From an uncultured Roseburia sp. (GTDB lineage: Bacteria; Bacillota; Clostridia; Lachnospirales; Lachnospiraceae), in contig CAAELX010000038.1 in assembly GCA_900756925.1 (NCBI GenBank), forward strand, positions 13,368 through 77,367: DNA of 64,000 bases. Direction: 5' to 3'. The notes under the pieces are model-generated. The model was given only the letters and a program-made list of their open reading frames with translations, was not told where the DNA came from and did no database searches. The position numbers and the translations under genes are program-made. This document shows, piece after piece, positions 16,089 through 25,966 of this stretch (the stretch's first letter is position 1; each line of letters starts with the position of its first letter).

Positions 16089-17927
16089 ATGAGACAGAAA
16101 CGTGAAGATGTACGAAACATAGCAATTATCGCCCACGTCGATCATGGTAAAACCACTTTGGTCGATGAGCTTTTAAAACAGAGCGGCGTATTCCGTGAAA
16201 ACCAGGAAGTTGCTGAACGTGTTATGGACTCCAATGATATTGAGAAGGAACGTGGTATCACCATCCTCTCCAAGAATACAGCCATCACTTATAAAGGAAC
16301 CAAGATCAACATCATCGATACTCCGGGACATGCCGACTTCGGCGGCGAGGTAGAACGTGTCCTTAAGATGGTAAACGGTGTTATCCTCGTTGTCGATGCT
16401 TTCGAGGGTGTTATGCCACAGACAAAGTTCGTCCTGATGAAAGCACTTGACTTAAACCTGCCGGTTATCGTCTGTGTGAATAAAGTAGACCGTCCGGAAG
16501 CCCGTCCGAACGAAGTAGTGGACGAAGTTCTCGAATTATTTATGGATCTCGACGCATCTGACGAACAGTTAGACTGTCCATTCCTTTTCGCCTCAGCAAA
16601 AGACGGTTACGCAGTCCGTGAGATTCATGATCTTATTAACAATAAGAAGGATATGGTTCCTCTGTTTGAGACGATCCTTGATTATATCCCTGCTCCGGAA
16701 GGAGACCCGGAAGCACCTACACAGGTACTCATCAGCACAATCGACTACAATGAATACGTCGGACGTATCGGCATCGGTAAGATTGACAACGGTTCCTTAA
16801 AGGTCAACCAGGAAGCCATCGTTGTCAATCACCATGATCCGGACAAGAAGAAGAAAGTCCGCATCAGTAAGTTATATGAATTCGACGGTCTGAACAAGGT
16901 AGACGTTGCAGAGGCCGGCATCGGTTCCATCGTTGCCATTTCCGGTATCGCAGATATCCATATCGGAGATACCATCTGCTCCGTAGAGAATCCGGTTGCC
17001 ATTCCGTTCCAGAAGATTTCCGAGCCGACGCTTTCCATGAACTTCATCGTAAATGACAGTCCGCTCGCCGGCCAGGAAGGAAAGTTCATCACTTCCCGTC
17101 ATTTGAGAGACCGTCTGTTCCGTGAGTTAAATACCGACGTATCCCTCCGCGTGGAAGAGACCGATTCTCCGGACAGCTTCAAAGTATCCGGACGTGGTGA
17201 GTTACATTTATCTGTCCTGATCGAGAATATGCGCCGTGAAGGTTATGAATTTGCAGTCAGCAAGGCTGAGGTACTGTATCACACAGATGAGCACGGCAAG
17301 AAGTTAGAGCCAATGGAGCTTGCCTATGTCGATGTTCCGGATGAGTTCACCGGTGCCGTCATCGATAAGTTAAGCCAGAGAAAAGGCGAGATGCTGAATA
17401 TGAAGCCTCTGACAGGCGGCTACACAAGATTAGAGTTCAATATTCCATCCCGTGGTCTGATCGGCTACAGAGGTGAGTTTATGACCGACACAAGAGGAAA
17501 TGGTATTATCAATACGATTTTCAACGGTTATGACACTTACCGCGGTGACATTGCCTACCGTCAGCTCGGTTCCCTGATTGCATTCGAATCCGGCGAATCT
17601 GTTACTTACGGTCTGTTCTCCGCACAGGATCGTGGTACCCTCTTCATCGGACCTGGTGAAAAGGTATACGCAGGTATGGTTATCGGCTCCTGCTCCAGAA
17701 ATGAAGACATCGAGTTAAATGTCTGCAAGAAGAAGCATCTTACGAACACCCGTTCTTCTTCTGCCGACGAAGCTCTGACACTTGTTCCACCTAAGATTTT
17801 AAGTCTGGAACAGGCACTCGACTTCATCGATGTCGATGAGTTGCTCGAGGTTACCCCGATTTCTCTCCGTATCAGAAAGAGAATTCTCGATCCTACTCTT
17901 CGCAAGAGAGCTAATTTTAAGAAGTAG
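16089..17927 (+). CDS. typA: Ribosome-associated GTPase TypA/BipA
   Basis: 612 residues, the full family length. It is a translational GTPase that binds the ribosome and helps 50S assembly and stress adaptation. Motifs are the P-loop AHVDHGKTTL (about residues 14-23), switch I RGITI, DTPGHADFGGE and NKVDRP. EF-G-like domains III and V and the TypA-specific C-terminal domain follow (LGSLIAFESGESVTYGLF onward). The start is supported by AGAGAG seven to twelve bases upstream and by the promoter. A strong terminator follows. Confidence 0.98.
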   Translation: MRQKREDVRNIAIIAHVDHGKTTLVDELLKQSGVFRENQEVAERVMDSNDIEKERGITILSKNTAITYKGTKINIIDTPGHADFGGEVERVLKMVNGVILVVDAFEGVMPQTKFVLMKALDLNLPVIVCVNKVDRPEARPNEVVDEVLELFMDLDASDEQLDCPFLFASAKDGYAVREIHDLINNKKDMVPLFETILDYIPAPEGDPEAPTQVLISTIDYNEYVGRIGIGKIDNGSLKVNQEAIVVNHHDPDKKKKVRISKLYEFDGLNKVDVAEAGIGSIVAISGIADIHIGDTICSVENPVAIPFQKISEPTLSMNFIVNDSPLAGQEGKFITSRHLRDRLFRELNTDVSLRVEETDSPDSFKVSGRGELHLSVLIENMRREGYEFAVSKAEVLYHTDEHGKKLEPMELAYVDVPDEFTGAVIDKLSQRKGEMLNMKPLTGGYTRLEFNIPSRGLIGYRGEFMTDTRGNGIINTIFNGYDTYRGDIAYRQLGSLIAFESGESVTYGLFSAQDRGTLFIGPGEKVYAGMVIGSCSRNEDIELNVCKKKHLTNTRSSSADEALTLVPPKILSLEQALDFIDVDELLEVTPISLRIRKRILDPTLRKRANFKK

Positions 17928-17942
17928 TTGTTTTAGAGATAC

Positions 17943-17973
17943 AAAAAATGGGAGCTTTCGCTCCCATTTTTTA
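17943..17973 (+). terminator. typA terminator
   Basis: AAAAAATGGGAGC and GCTCCCATTTTTT enclose TTTC, with U-rich and A-rich sides, so it can act in both directions. Confidence 0.9.
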
Positions 17974-17979
17974 TTATAA

Positions 17980-18222
17980 GAGTGGAGCTGTGCGCTCAAT
18001 ATCCGAACTCGAGATAGTGAGCGTATTGTTCCCCGAAATGTCGAAAGTCAGTACGAGCTTAATAAGTCAAGTAACCACACCATCGAATATCATGGTGAAC
18101 GACATACGCTCACGCAATGGAGCAAATTGCTCGGTATTCCTCGAACTATACTTTCAAACAGGCTCATAGGTCTCGGGTGGTCTGTTGAGAGAGCTTTCAC
18201 GGAAAGAGGTGCTGTTTTATGA
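17980..18222 (+). pseudogene. Phage protein fragment with NUMOD/HNH-associated helical motif
   Basis: An 80-codon open stretch without a start codon begins seven bases after the typA terminator. Its second half reads TIEYHGERHTLTQWSKLLGI, then PRTILSNRLIGLGWSVERAF. This is the small repeat domain (Y-x-G-x-x-x-T-L-x-x-W-x-x-x-L-G-I ... R-x-x-x-G-W-S-V-E-x-A) found at the C-terminus of phage HNH homing-type endonucleases. The upstream part looks like the preceding HNH region but lacks a full nuclease motif. It ends TGA, overlapping the ATG of the next fragment, as in phage operons. Non-functional remnant. Confidence 0.6.
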
Positions 18223-18311
18223 AGATAGTTACCTATGACTGTGAAGTCTTTGAATGGAACTGGCTTTACAACCGTTTTTTTGTTTTCCAACAGTCAAAGA
18301 CGGGATTATAG
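18219..18311 (+). pseudogene. Phage DNA polymerase N-terminal fragment
   Basis: Thirty codons start MKIVTYDCEVFEWNWL, resembling the N-terminal exonuclease motif (Y-D-C-E-V-F-x-x-D-W) of PolA-type phage DNA polymerases. The frame then degenerates and stops. AAAGAGGTG precedes the ATG, and ATGA overlaps the upstream fragment's stop. It is a deletion scar; the rest of the polymerase is absent and the next gene is a sugar transporter on the other strand. Confidence 0.5.
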
Positions 18312-18365
18312 CATGAATTGGGTCTGTAGCCTACTCGTTTTCGAAATTATGTCAAAATGTCCGGC

Positions 18366-19760
18366 TTATTTTGTGTGGCGCGCTTCTACCTCCGCTTTCA
18401 TTGCTGGAAGTTTCTCTTCCAGATCAAATCCCCGGAAAACGAAGAACATTAGGAGATTGATTGCAATCGGCAGGAAGTTGGAAAATCCATAGATTGAATA
18501 CTTCATGGATGTAGTTGCTGCGCTCAAACTTGCATCATAAGAGCCCAATACCAAAAAGAAGGACAAGACAACGGAACCGATACCACTTCCGACTTTTCCG
18601 CCAAAGCCTACGGCACCGGAAGAAATAGCGACCAACTTATTATCATATTTGTACTCATTATAATCTACAGCCATACCCAAAAGTACGCCGTACAAACACA
18701 TCAGTGGCATCTGCATAATGCTTGAGATCACGCCGGTTGCCGTAAACATCACAATGCTATTCGGTGCAAAGCAACGAACAAACATGGCAACGACGGTTCC
18801 TAAAAGACCAAAGTTAATGGCTCCTTTGACTCCCAGTTTATTGATGATTGGTTTTGAGATGGCAAACCCTACGATTGTTCCGGCAAAACCGACTCCACCA
18901 ATCAAAGCCACCAGGTTATCATTACCAAAAATCCATTTACAATAGTAGGTAGAAGATACTGCAGAAATTGAGTTTGTCACCGCTGTAATGACATTAAAGA
19001 GCAGTACGATAACCCAGTACTTATTGCGGAACAGCATACCCATGGCTTCCTTGAATGGTGTCTTGTCTCCTTCTTCAGCATATTCCACCTCAAGACTGTC
19101 CCCCAAGTCGCGAATGGCCTTACTTCCATTCCGATAGCAAAGTAAGAGACATAAAAGAACGACTAGGGCTAAGATCACACCAAACTTAATCCAGGCGTTT
19201 TGCGTTCCACCCAGGGCATTAGTGATTGGAATGATGGCAATGACCATAATCATACCGGACAGATAACTGCCGATGGCACGAAAGATTCCCATATTAGAAC
19301 GCTCATCCTGACTCTTGGTTCGCACGATCATCGCCGCCGCAAAAGGCGTAGAGATCAAGGTATAAACTACCGCAGTCAACAGCACATTTGTGACCAGCAC
19401 ATAGATCAGTGCCGGCACTTGTCCCATCTGAATTGGCACGGTAAACAGCAGAATCAGAATCGCTGCCATCGGTACCATCATGCGAAGCATCCACTTGTAA
19501 TACTTCTCGTTACCACCCTTAGATTGTTCAACGACGTTGCCGAACCAGACATCTGTAAGAGCATCGACAAATTTGGCTATCGCCATGACGATACCCACAC
19601 CGCCAACGGCCAATCCCACCTTATCCGTATAAAAATAGGTCAACTGGCCAACCAGATTTCCGACAAGTCCCAAGGCAAACTGCCCGGACATATCTGCCAT
19701 GTAATCACTTTTTCTCATTACTTTTTGGATTCCCTGGGAATCCACACCCAATACCTTCAT
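18366..19760 (-). CDS. GPH family sugar:cation symporter (MelB-like)
   Basis: 464 residues, about 12 membrane segments. It resembles the glycoside-pentoside-hexuronide:cation symporters: YMADMSGQFALGLVGNLVGQLTYFYTDKVGL at the start and KFVDALTDVWFGNVVE (the loop D-A-x-x-D motif) near residue 65. It imports a glycoside with Na+ or H+. It is the last gene of the GH2-GH3-GH1 operon, with AGGAGG overlapping the end of the GH1 gene and three bases between them. The substrate is probably a beta-glucoside or beta-galactoside taken up intact and hydrolysed inside. Confidence 0.9.
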   Translation of the reverse strand: MKVLGVDSQGIQKVMRKSDYMADMSGQFALGLVGNLVGQLTYFYTDKVGLAVGGVGIVMAIAKFVDALTDVWFGNVVEQSKGGNEKYYKWMLRMMVPMAAILILLFTVPIQMGQVPALIYVLVTNVLLTAVVYTLISTPFAAAMIVRTKSQDERSNMGIFRAIGSYLSGMIMVIAIIPITNALGGTQNAWIKFGVILALVVLLCLLLCYRNGSKAIRDLGDSLEVEYAEEGDKTPFKEAMGMLFRNKYWVIVLLFNVITAVTNSISAVSSTYYCKWIFGNDNLVALIGGVGFAGTIVGFAISKPIINKLGVKGAINFGLLGTVVAMFVRCFAPNSIVMFTATGVISSIMQMPLMCLYGVLLGMAVDYNEYKYDNKLVAISSGAVGFGGKVGSGIGSVVLSFFLVLGSYDASLSAATTSMKYSIYGFSNFLPIAINLLMFFVFRGFDLEEKLPAMKAEVEARHTK

Positions 19761-19763
19761 TTC

Positions 19764-21116
19764 TTATTCCTCCTCATTTGCTTGGATTGCCATTCCGTTG
19801 CTTTCAATTATTTTTTTATAATAGTAACCGGAACGTTTGATTCTTCTTTCTCCACTGGCATAATCCACATAGATCAGTCCGAAGCGCGGATCATAACCTT
19901 CTGCCCATTCAAAATTATCCATCAATGACCAGTAGTGATAGCCCAACACAGGGATGCCTTCCGCTACCGCCCGCTCCAGATTTTTCAGGTAATCCTGCAT
20001 AAATCGGATACGTTCGCCATCCTCTATCGTCCCATCTTTCTGCAGGCGATCCTCCCGGCACATACCATTTTCTGTCACTAAAATCGGCAGTTGATATCGC
20101 TCATATAAAAAGCGGACCGTCCAGTACAAGGACCTGCCATCGATCACCCAGCCCAAGGAGTTCTTAGGCAGGTTTTCCCGCTGAACGCTCTTATCCCCGC
20201 CCCAGGCAGAATAATCAAAGGCCTCATAATTGTTCACACCTATAAAATCCAACTTGGTCTGCACCAGCGGCATATCCTTCTTTTTCTGTCGATAAATTCC
20301 ATAGGCACTGACAGGTTCTCCCCTTAAGATAGGATCCATCCACCAGCGGTTGCTCATCGTTCCCATACCCTTGTAAAAAGTCTTATTGCGGGCCTCTTCC
20401 ACCGATGCCTGACTCATCTCATCCTTTGGGATATTGGCTCCTGTCGCAAACGATATGCCAATAAATGGTTTCTTTTTTGCCCGGCTACGGATTCTTTCAA
20501 CCGCCTTGGCATTTGCCACCATAAAGTTGCGCGTAATCTTTGGAAAACACAGATAATCCCGCCGGAAAGGTGCATGTGCTCCCTGCATATAGCCATTCAT
20601 CAAAAAACACTGTGGCTCATTAAAGGTAATCCAATATTGCACCCGATCCGATAAGGCATCCACAACCACCTGGACATAATCGCAAAAGTCCTGAGCGATA
20701 TTCTTTGACAGCCAACCACCTTTTTCGTTTACCCAGACCGGAAGATCCCAGTGGTAAAGGGTTACCAGTGGCTCAATGTCTACCGCAAGAAGTGCATCGA
20801 TCAAATTGCTGTAAAATTCGATTCCTTTCTGATTGACCTGACCCGGTGCCGGCATGATTCTTGACCAGGACAGGGAAAAACGGTAGGATTTCAGCCCCAG
20901 TTCCTTCATCAGAGCTACATCCTCTTTCCAGCGATGGTAATGGTCGCAAGCCACATGACAATTTTCCCCATGCTTGATCTTATCTTTTGGTGCTACATCC
21001 CAGATACTTGGGCTCCTGCCATCTTCATCCCAGCCACCTTCAATCTGTGCGGCTGCCGTCGATGCTCCCCACAAAAAGTCTTTTGGAAAAGGCGATTTTC
21101 TTTCTTCTTTGTTCAT
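19764..21116 (-). CDS. GH1 beta-glucosidase
   Basis: 450 residues, the normal size for GH1. Catalytic acid/base Glu-167 lies in WITFNEP and the nucleophile in LVTENGM near residue 355; the N-terminal FLWGASTAAAQIEGGWDEDGR is typical. The C-terminal half carries DNFEWAEGYDPRFGL, without the SK/SD pattern expected of 6-phospho-beta-glucosidases, so it probably acts on unphosphorylated glycosides. No signal peptide, so it is cytoplasmic. It lies 12 bases after the GH3 gene, with a GGGGGG box. Together with a symporter rather than a PTS, this fits intracellular hydrolysis of imported beta-glucosides. Confidence 0.95.
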   Translation of the reverse strand: MNKEERKSPFPKDFLWGASTAAAQIEGGWDEDGRSPSIWDVAPKDKIKHGENCHVACDHYHRWKEDVALMKELGLKSYRFSLSWSRIMPAPGQVNQKGIEFYSNLIDALLAVDIEPLVTLYHWDLPVWVNEKGGWLSKNIAQDFCDYVQVVVDALSDRVQYWITFNEPQCFLMNGYMQGAHAPFRRDYLCFPKITRNFMVANAKAVERIRSRAKKKPFIGISFATGANIPKDEMSQASVEEARNKTFYKGMGTMSNRWWMDPILRGEPVSAYGIYRQKKKDMPLVQTKLDFIGVNNYEAFDYSAWGGDKSVQRENLPKNSLGWVIDGRSLYWTVRFLYERYQLPILVTENGMCREDRLQKDGTIEDGERIRFMQDYLKNLERAVAEGIPVLGYHYWSLMDNFEWAEGYDPRFGLIYVDYASGERRIKRSGYYYKKIIESNGMAIQANEEE

Positions 21117-21128
21117 GTTATCCCCCCT

Positions 21129-23606
21129 CTATGCCTTTTTTTCCTTCTGCTCGCGCAAAAAATCCTGACTTGTCTTTGCTGCAAAGATTACTTTTAGAGC
21201 CTGCACTGCCCCGGGGATCAGATCCTCCCTCGTAAGGCTGCCACTTGCAATTGCCTGGCAGAGTTTTTTGTAAATGTCTTTTCTACCCGGCATGATCATG
21301 TTGTTACCGGCCTTGATCACCTCTTCATAAGGACACGGATCTGCACCATCCCAATCACTCATAACCAGACCATCATAGCCCCACTCACATCTTAAAATAT
21401 CTATCAGTAACTGGCGATTATTTGCTGCATATACCCCATTGATACGGTTATAAGAACTCATAATGGCCCAAGGCTTGGCCTTACAGGCAATCCGAAATCC
21501 CTTTAAATAGATTTCTCGCAAGGCCCGCTCAGATAGATTGGCACTCACCTTGGTTCTGTCTTTTTCCCGGTTGTTGCAGGCAAAGTGCTTGATGGTAACG
21601 CCCACGCCCCGGTTGCTCTGCACGCCTTTGGTAATTGCCGCTGCAAAAATACCGGAAAGCAAGGGGTCCTCCGAATAATACTCAAAATTGCGTCCGCAAA
21701 GTGGGTCTCTGTGAATGTTGAGTGCCGGTGCTAGCCAAAGGGTAATTCCCATCTTTAGCATCTCTTTGCCAATACCGGCTCCCATTTGCTCCACCAAATC
21801 CGGATCAAATGTCTGAGCCACTAATGTCGCATTTGGCCAGGCCGTACAATATTGGTAGACCTTGGTATCTTTTGGACGGGCAAACAAAAATCTGCATTTC
21901 GGAATCAGGCGCTTGAGCCAACCGTACTGCCATTCTTTTGGCAGTTCGTCGATATAGCGAATCTGCCCACCCTTGGTAAAAGCCACTTTTTGCAGGATGT
22001 TAATACCGGCCGGTCCATCCGACATGATGATATTCGGGATTCCCTTATCCAGTAGCTGACTCGTTGTATTTCCACAAGCCCCCTGCACGGTGTTATAAGT
22101 TTTGGTAAAATAGCCACCACCCATAGCAAAAAGGGCTAACTCCTGCTCGCTTAAACTATCTATGTGATTTCGGATCTGATCCGTCATTTCCGGCAGTTGG
22201 TATCCGTAAGCATGTATCTTTGGCTGTATCGGCTCAAGCATGACGATCGGCAGACCACTGCCATTTTCATCTTCTCTTATATGTCCTTTTTCCTCTGCGA
22301 AATCCCCCTGCTTTACGACTTCATTTCGGCAGATCTCCGTCTGCGAAGTCTGGGCCAGCCGCAATAAAGCACAGGCCTCATTATGTACGGCATCCTTTCC
22401 CAGACGGATTTCATAATCTCCCGCCTCCAGAACGTAGGAAGCCCGGGCCTGGTCATAGACCGCCAGATCCGTCATGTCAAAGGTCATTTGCAGCATCTGC
22501 CTCTCTCCCGGCTTTAAGGTCTTGGTCTTTGCAAAAGCACAAAGGGACTGTTTTTCACAGGCATATAACTTTCCCGGCTTGCGCACATAGCACTGCAGAA
22601 CTTCTCTTCCTGCATAGGCTCCGGTATTGGTTACCTCCACCTGCATCCGAATATGGACTCCCTCTGCACCAATCTCCTTTCTTTCATAAGAAAAATCGGT
22701 GTAGGAAAGACCATAGCCAAAAGGATAACGCGGCGTGATTTTCTTCTCATCAAACCAGCGGTAGCCTACATATATACATTCTGTGTAATCTTCCTCCAAT
22801 CCTTCCTGCTCATGTGCATGTGCCGTTGGATAGTCCGCGTAGGACTTCCCCCAGGTGTCCGTTAGTCGACCACTCGGAGACGTCTTACCTGCCAAGATCT
22901 CGCCCAGAGCATTTCCACCTTCTTCACCCGCCTGGCCATAATACAAAATGGCATCGATGGCGATATCATCCAAAGGTGACAGATCTAACATGCCGCCGAC
23001 ATTGATAACGACAATGACATTTTTATAATGTGCCGCGCAGATTTTAAGGTTTTCAATCTCTGTGTCGTTCAGCAGGAAATCTCCTTTTTGACACTTGCGG
23101 TCATCGCCTTCCCCGGCCTGTCTTGCAATTACATAAATGGCTGTGTCTGTCTCATCTGACAAATCCGCCGGTCGGATCAGATCCCCGGTTGGATAGGCCA
23201 TCTTAAACTCGCCAATCTTTTGAAACATCTCCATAACCTTCCATACCGGATAGCCCTTGATTGCATCTTCGATTTTTTCTTCAAACGCTCTTTGGATTTG
23301 CTCATAATCCTCGGAAAAACGGCTGAGCCAGGCTGTATTGACGATTTCAAAACCATTATGTAAGAGGCCTTCTTCTATCGTCACACTGTATCTTTCATGC
23401 ACATCACCACTGCCGGAACCGCCCTTGACCGTAAGACGTGCTCCCGCTCCAAATAAGGATACCTTCTTGTGTTTGAGTGGCAAAACGCCATCATTTTCCA
23501 GCAGGACAAAGCCTTCTTTTGCGACCTCCTTTGCCAGACGACGGTTCTCCTCTTCCAGAACGGAAGGTGCTTCACTCCGTTCCCCATAAATTCTAATTTT
23601 TCCCAT
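21129..23606 (-). CDS. GH3 beta-glucosidase with circularly permuted domain order
   Basis: 825 residues. In most GH3 enzymes the catalytic TIM-barrel comes first. Here residues 1-430 carry the later domains (AKEGFVLLENDGVLPLKHKK, the fibronectin-like part with YPFGYGLSYTDF), and the barrel is at the C-terminus (LAPALNIHRDPLCGRNFEYY, IKHFACNN, then nucleophile Asp-751 in VMSDWDG). This reversed order is known from rumen and gut Clostridia (Ruminococcus albus, Butyrivibrio). No signal peptide. GAGGT precedes the ATG, two bases after the GH2 stop. Confidence 0.93.
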   Translation of the reverse strand: MGKIRIYGERSEAPSVLEEENRRLAKEVAKEGFVLLENDGVLPLKHKKVSLFGAGARLTVKGGSGSGDVHERYSVTIEEGLLHNGFEIVNTAWLSRFSEDYEQIQRAFEEKIEDAIKGYPVWKVMEMFQKIGEFKMAYPTGDLIRPADLSDETDTAIYVIARQAGEGDDRKCQKGDFLLNDTEIENLKICAAHYKNVIVVINVGGMLDLSPLDDIAIDAILYYGQAGEEGGNALGEILAGKTSPSGRLTDTWGKSYADYPTAHAHEQEGLEEDYTECIYVGYRWFDEKKITPRYPFGYGLSYTDFSYERKEIGAEGVHIRMQVEVTNTGAYAGREVLQCYVRKPGKLYACEKQSLCAFAKTKTLKPGERQMLQMTFDMTDLAVYDQARASYVLEAGDYEIRLGKDAVHNEACALLRLAQTSQTEICRNEVVKQGDFAEEKGHIREDENGSGLPIVMLEPIQPKIHAYGYQLPEMTDQIRNHIDSLSEQELALFAMGGGYFTKTYNTVQGACGNTTSQLLDKGIPNIIMSDGPAGINILQKVAFTKGGQIRYIDELPKEWQYGWLKRLIPKCRFLFARPKDTKVYQYCTAWPNATLVAQTFDPDLVEQMGAGIGKEMLKMGITLWLAPALNIHRDPLCGRNFEYYSEDPLLSGIFAAAITKGVQSNRGVGVTIKHFACNNREKDRTKVSANLSERALREIYLKGFRIACKAKPWAIMSSYNRINGVYAANNRQLLIDILRCEWGYDGLVMSDWDGADPCPYEEVIKAGNNMIMPGRKDIYKKLCQAIASGSLTREDLIPGAVQALKVIFAAKTSQDFLREQKEKKA

Positions 23607-23608
23607 TT

Positions 23609-25900
23609 TTATACCTCAACTTTTATTGTTTCTACATCTTTACTTGCTATGGTGACGATACCATGACCCCTGACCACAGCGAGCAGGCGGCCCCGGTAAC
23701 TGGTAAATGCAGAACTTAGATAAGACTCATTGGTCTTACAAAGTGCAGATCCCAGTCCCAATAATTCCGGTCCATCCGTCTCCACAGTTACCTTCTGTTC
23801 TATATACGGCAGCAAGATGCCATCTTCATCCGTAAATGTGATTGGAAGATAGGTCAATTCCTGCATAGGCTCCGGTATCACCGTCAGTCTCGGCTGCGCT
23901 TTGCCACTGCACAATGTCGTAGAAGCAATTTCCCTGCCCCCGGCATCCATGGCTCGGGCCTTTATGCTTCCCGGCTGATATTTGAGTGAAAACTTACACC
24001 GCATATTTTTTACTTTTTTCTTGCCAATCAGACTGCCATTGCATTCCAACTGCACATAGTCTGCATCCGCAAAGACTTCCACGACAGCCTTGCTTCCCTC
24101 GTATCCGTGCCAGGTCCAGGAATCAATTGCATTGGTAAACTGCCAGGCACCGGCACTCGGCGACTCCTTTGCGTGATTGAGGGGTCTCACACAGACAAAT
24201 GGTTCCTTGCGCAGTCCCCACACAATCTGCATATAGTACATAGCCGCCAGTGGCTTACCCGTGATATCAATCATGCCTTGTCCGGCCAAAAGTGGCAGCC
24301 CTTCATAAGAATGATAGGTCCAATCTCCCAGACAGGCCTCTCCCAGATAATCCCAAGCTGACCAGACGAAATCGCCAATCAATTGCGGGTATTTCTTCAC
24401 CCGTGCCCAGTTGTAAGCCAGATCTGCCACCATCGTCTCCGACCCTACCATCATACGATCGGGATAACGGATCACATCCGCATCATATCGGGAGGACGCA
24501 TAATTGAGCCCCAGGATATCCAGTTTCTCAGCAATGTCTCTGCAGGCTTTATCCCCCTTTTTCCCCTTGCTCATAAAAAACATCAGGGCGCCAAGTTTTT
24601 GTGCCATAGCATTGAAAAAGGCTGAACCTGTCTTCTTTTCCTTATATCCCTTTTTCTCTTCCAGAGGAATGGCTTCATAATCGCCCTTTTCCTTATAGAC
24701 TCCCATCCCCATGTGGGTATAAACATTCAATAGTACATTGATTCCGGCGGTTACCGGTCGGCTGTCATCTAATCCATGCACATAATCCGTAAGCATGGCT
24801 CCCACTTCTACGCCCTTCATATCGGCAGTTTCCGAAACTTCATTGCCGATGGAATACATAATCACACTCGGATGATTTTTGGCCGACACCACCATGGCTT
24901 CCACATCTGCCTTCCAATCTTTGGCAAACCATCTGGCATAGTCATGATAGGTCTTTGGAATGTACCAGCCATCAAAGGTCTCATCCATCACATACATGCC
25001 CAGACGGTCACAAATGGAAAGCGTGATCTGCGAAGCCGGATTGTGGGCTATGCGGACGGCATTAAATCCATTTTCTTTCAAAATACGGATTCTGCGCTCT
25101 TCCGCATCATAGTATTCGCAGGCGCCCAGAACACCGTGATCGTGATGAATACAGCCACCGCGGAGCAATACCCGCTGCCCATTGACAAGCAGGCCCTGCT
25201 TTGCACTCCACACAAGACTTCGGATTCCTATCTCTATCCTTTTTTCGTCTGTCGGCGTTTGCACCCTGCATTCATAGAGATATGGCGTTTCTGCTGTCCA
25301 GAGTTTTGCATCCGGCACTTCAATCACACCGGGTTGGTCCTCTGCTACCAGTCTGTCTCCATCGTAGATGGCGACACGGACCTGACTTTTTTGACTGCAA
25401 GTCACTTGCACATTGATGCGCGCCGGCTCAATGGATAGCGTCTTAACCTCCACATCCCGGATCCATGGATCTTCCCGAATCAGCAGTTGCACCGGTCGAA
25501 AAATTCCACTGCCGCTATACCAGCGGCAATTGGGTTCCAGGGAATTGTCTACAGAAACGATCAAGCGATTTTCGCCGGCAAGCGCAGCCTCCGTCAAATC
25601 CACATCAAAAGCCGAATAGCCGTAACGGTGTCTGCCGACATCTCTTCCATTGAGTGAAATCGTACTGTTCTGATAGACTCCCTCAAAATGTATACTGATA
25701 TTCTTCTTTATATCCGCATCTGTCAGGACAAATTGTTTTTCATACTGGTATTTTCCACCGGGAAAATAACCCGTGTTGACTCCATTTTGACAACTTCCCT
25801 CTCTCTCTTCCAAAAGCATGGCATCATGCGGCAGGTCTACGGGAATGGCCGCATAGCCAATTTTATGGAAAGTCCAGCCTTTGCAAAAATCAAGTTCCAT
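23609..25900 (-). CDS. GH2 family glycoside hydrolase (beta-galactosidase/beta-glucuronidase-like)
   Basis: 763 residues from the ATG at 25900, which has AAGGAG eight bases upstream; the ATG at 25924 has none. Domain order is a GH2 sugar-binding jelly roll (WTFHKIGY..., FEGVYQNSTISLNGRDVG), an Ig-like domain, a TIM barrel with the acid/base in MYSIGNEVSE and the upstream RGGCIHHDHG motif, then C-terminal beta domains (DADYVQLECNG). No signal peptide. Exact specificity cannot be read. It is the first gene of the glycoside operon, divergent from the AraC gene. Confidence 0.9.
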   Translation of the reverse strand: MELDFCKGWTFHKIGYAAIPVDLPHDAMLLEEREGSCQNGVNTGYFPGGKYQYEKQFVLTDADIKKNISIHFEGVYQNSTISLNGRDVGRHRYGYSAFDVDLTEAALAGENRLIVSVDNSLEPNCRWYSGSGIFRPVQLLIREDPWIRDVEVKTLSIEPARINVQVTCSQKSQVRVAIYDGDRLVAEDQPGVIEVPDAKLWTAETPYLYECRVQTPTDEKRIEIGIRSLVWSAKQGLLVNGQRVLLRGGCIHHDHGVLGACEYYDAEERRIRILKENGFNAVRIAHNPASQITLSICDRLGMYVMDETFDGWYIPKTYHDYARWFAKDWKADVEAMVVSAKNHPSVIMYSIGNEVSETADMKGVEVGAMLTDYVHGLDDSRPVTAGINVLLNVYTHMGMGVYKEKGDYEAIPLEEKKGYKEKKTGSAFFNAMAQKLGALMFFMSKGKKGDKACRDIAEKLDILGLNYASSRYDADVIRYPDRMMVGSETMVADLAYNWARVKKYPQLIGDFVWSAWDYLGEACLGDWTYHSYEGLPLLAGQGMIDITGKPLAAMYYMQIVWGLRKEPFVCVRPLNHAKESPSAGAWQFTNAIDSWTWHGYEGSKAVVEVFADADYVQLECNGSLIGKKKVKNMRCKFSLKYQPGSIKARAMDAGGREIASTTLCSGKAQPRLTVIPEPMQELTYLPITFTDEDGILLPYIEQKVTVETDGPELLGLGSALCKTNESYLSSAFTSYRGRLLAVVRGHGIVTIASKDVETIKVEV

Positions 25901-25937
25901 CTGCTTTTCTCCTTCCGGACTCATCGTTCATAAGAAA

Positions 25938-25966
25938 AGTATACTGTCTTTTTCTTGCCATGTATT
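25938..25966 (-). promoter_or_regulatory. Possible activator-dependent promoter of the glycoside operon
   Basis: Minus-strand -10 TATACT (25938-25943) with a poor -35 (AATACA, 25961-25966) at 17 bases. The poor -35 fits activation by the divergent AraC protein. It overlaps the AraC promoter. Confidence 0.45.
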
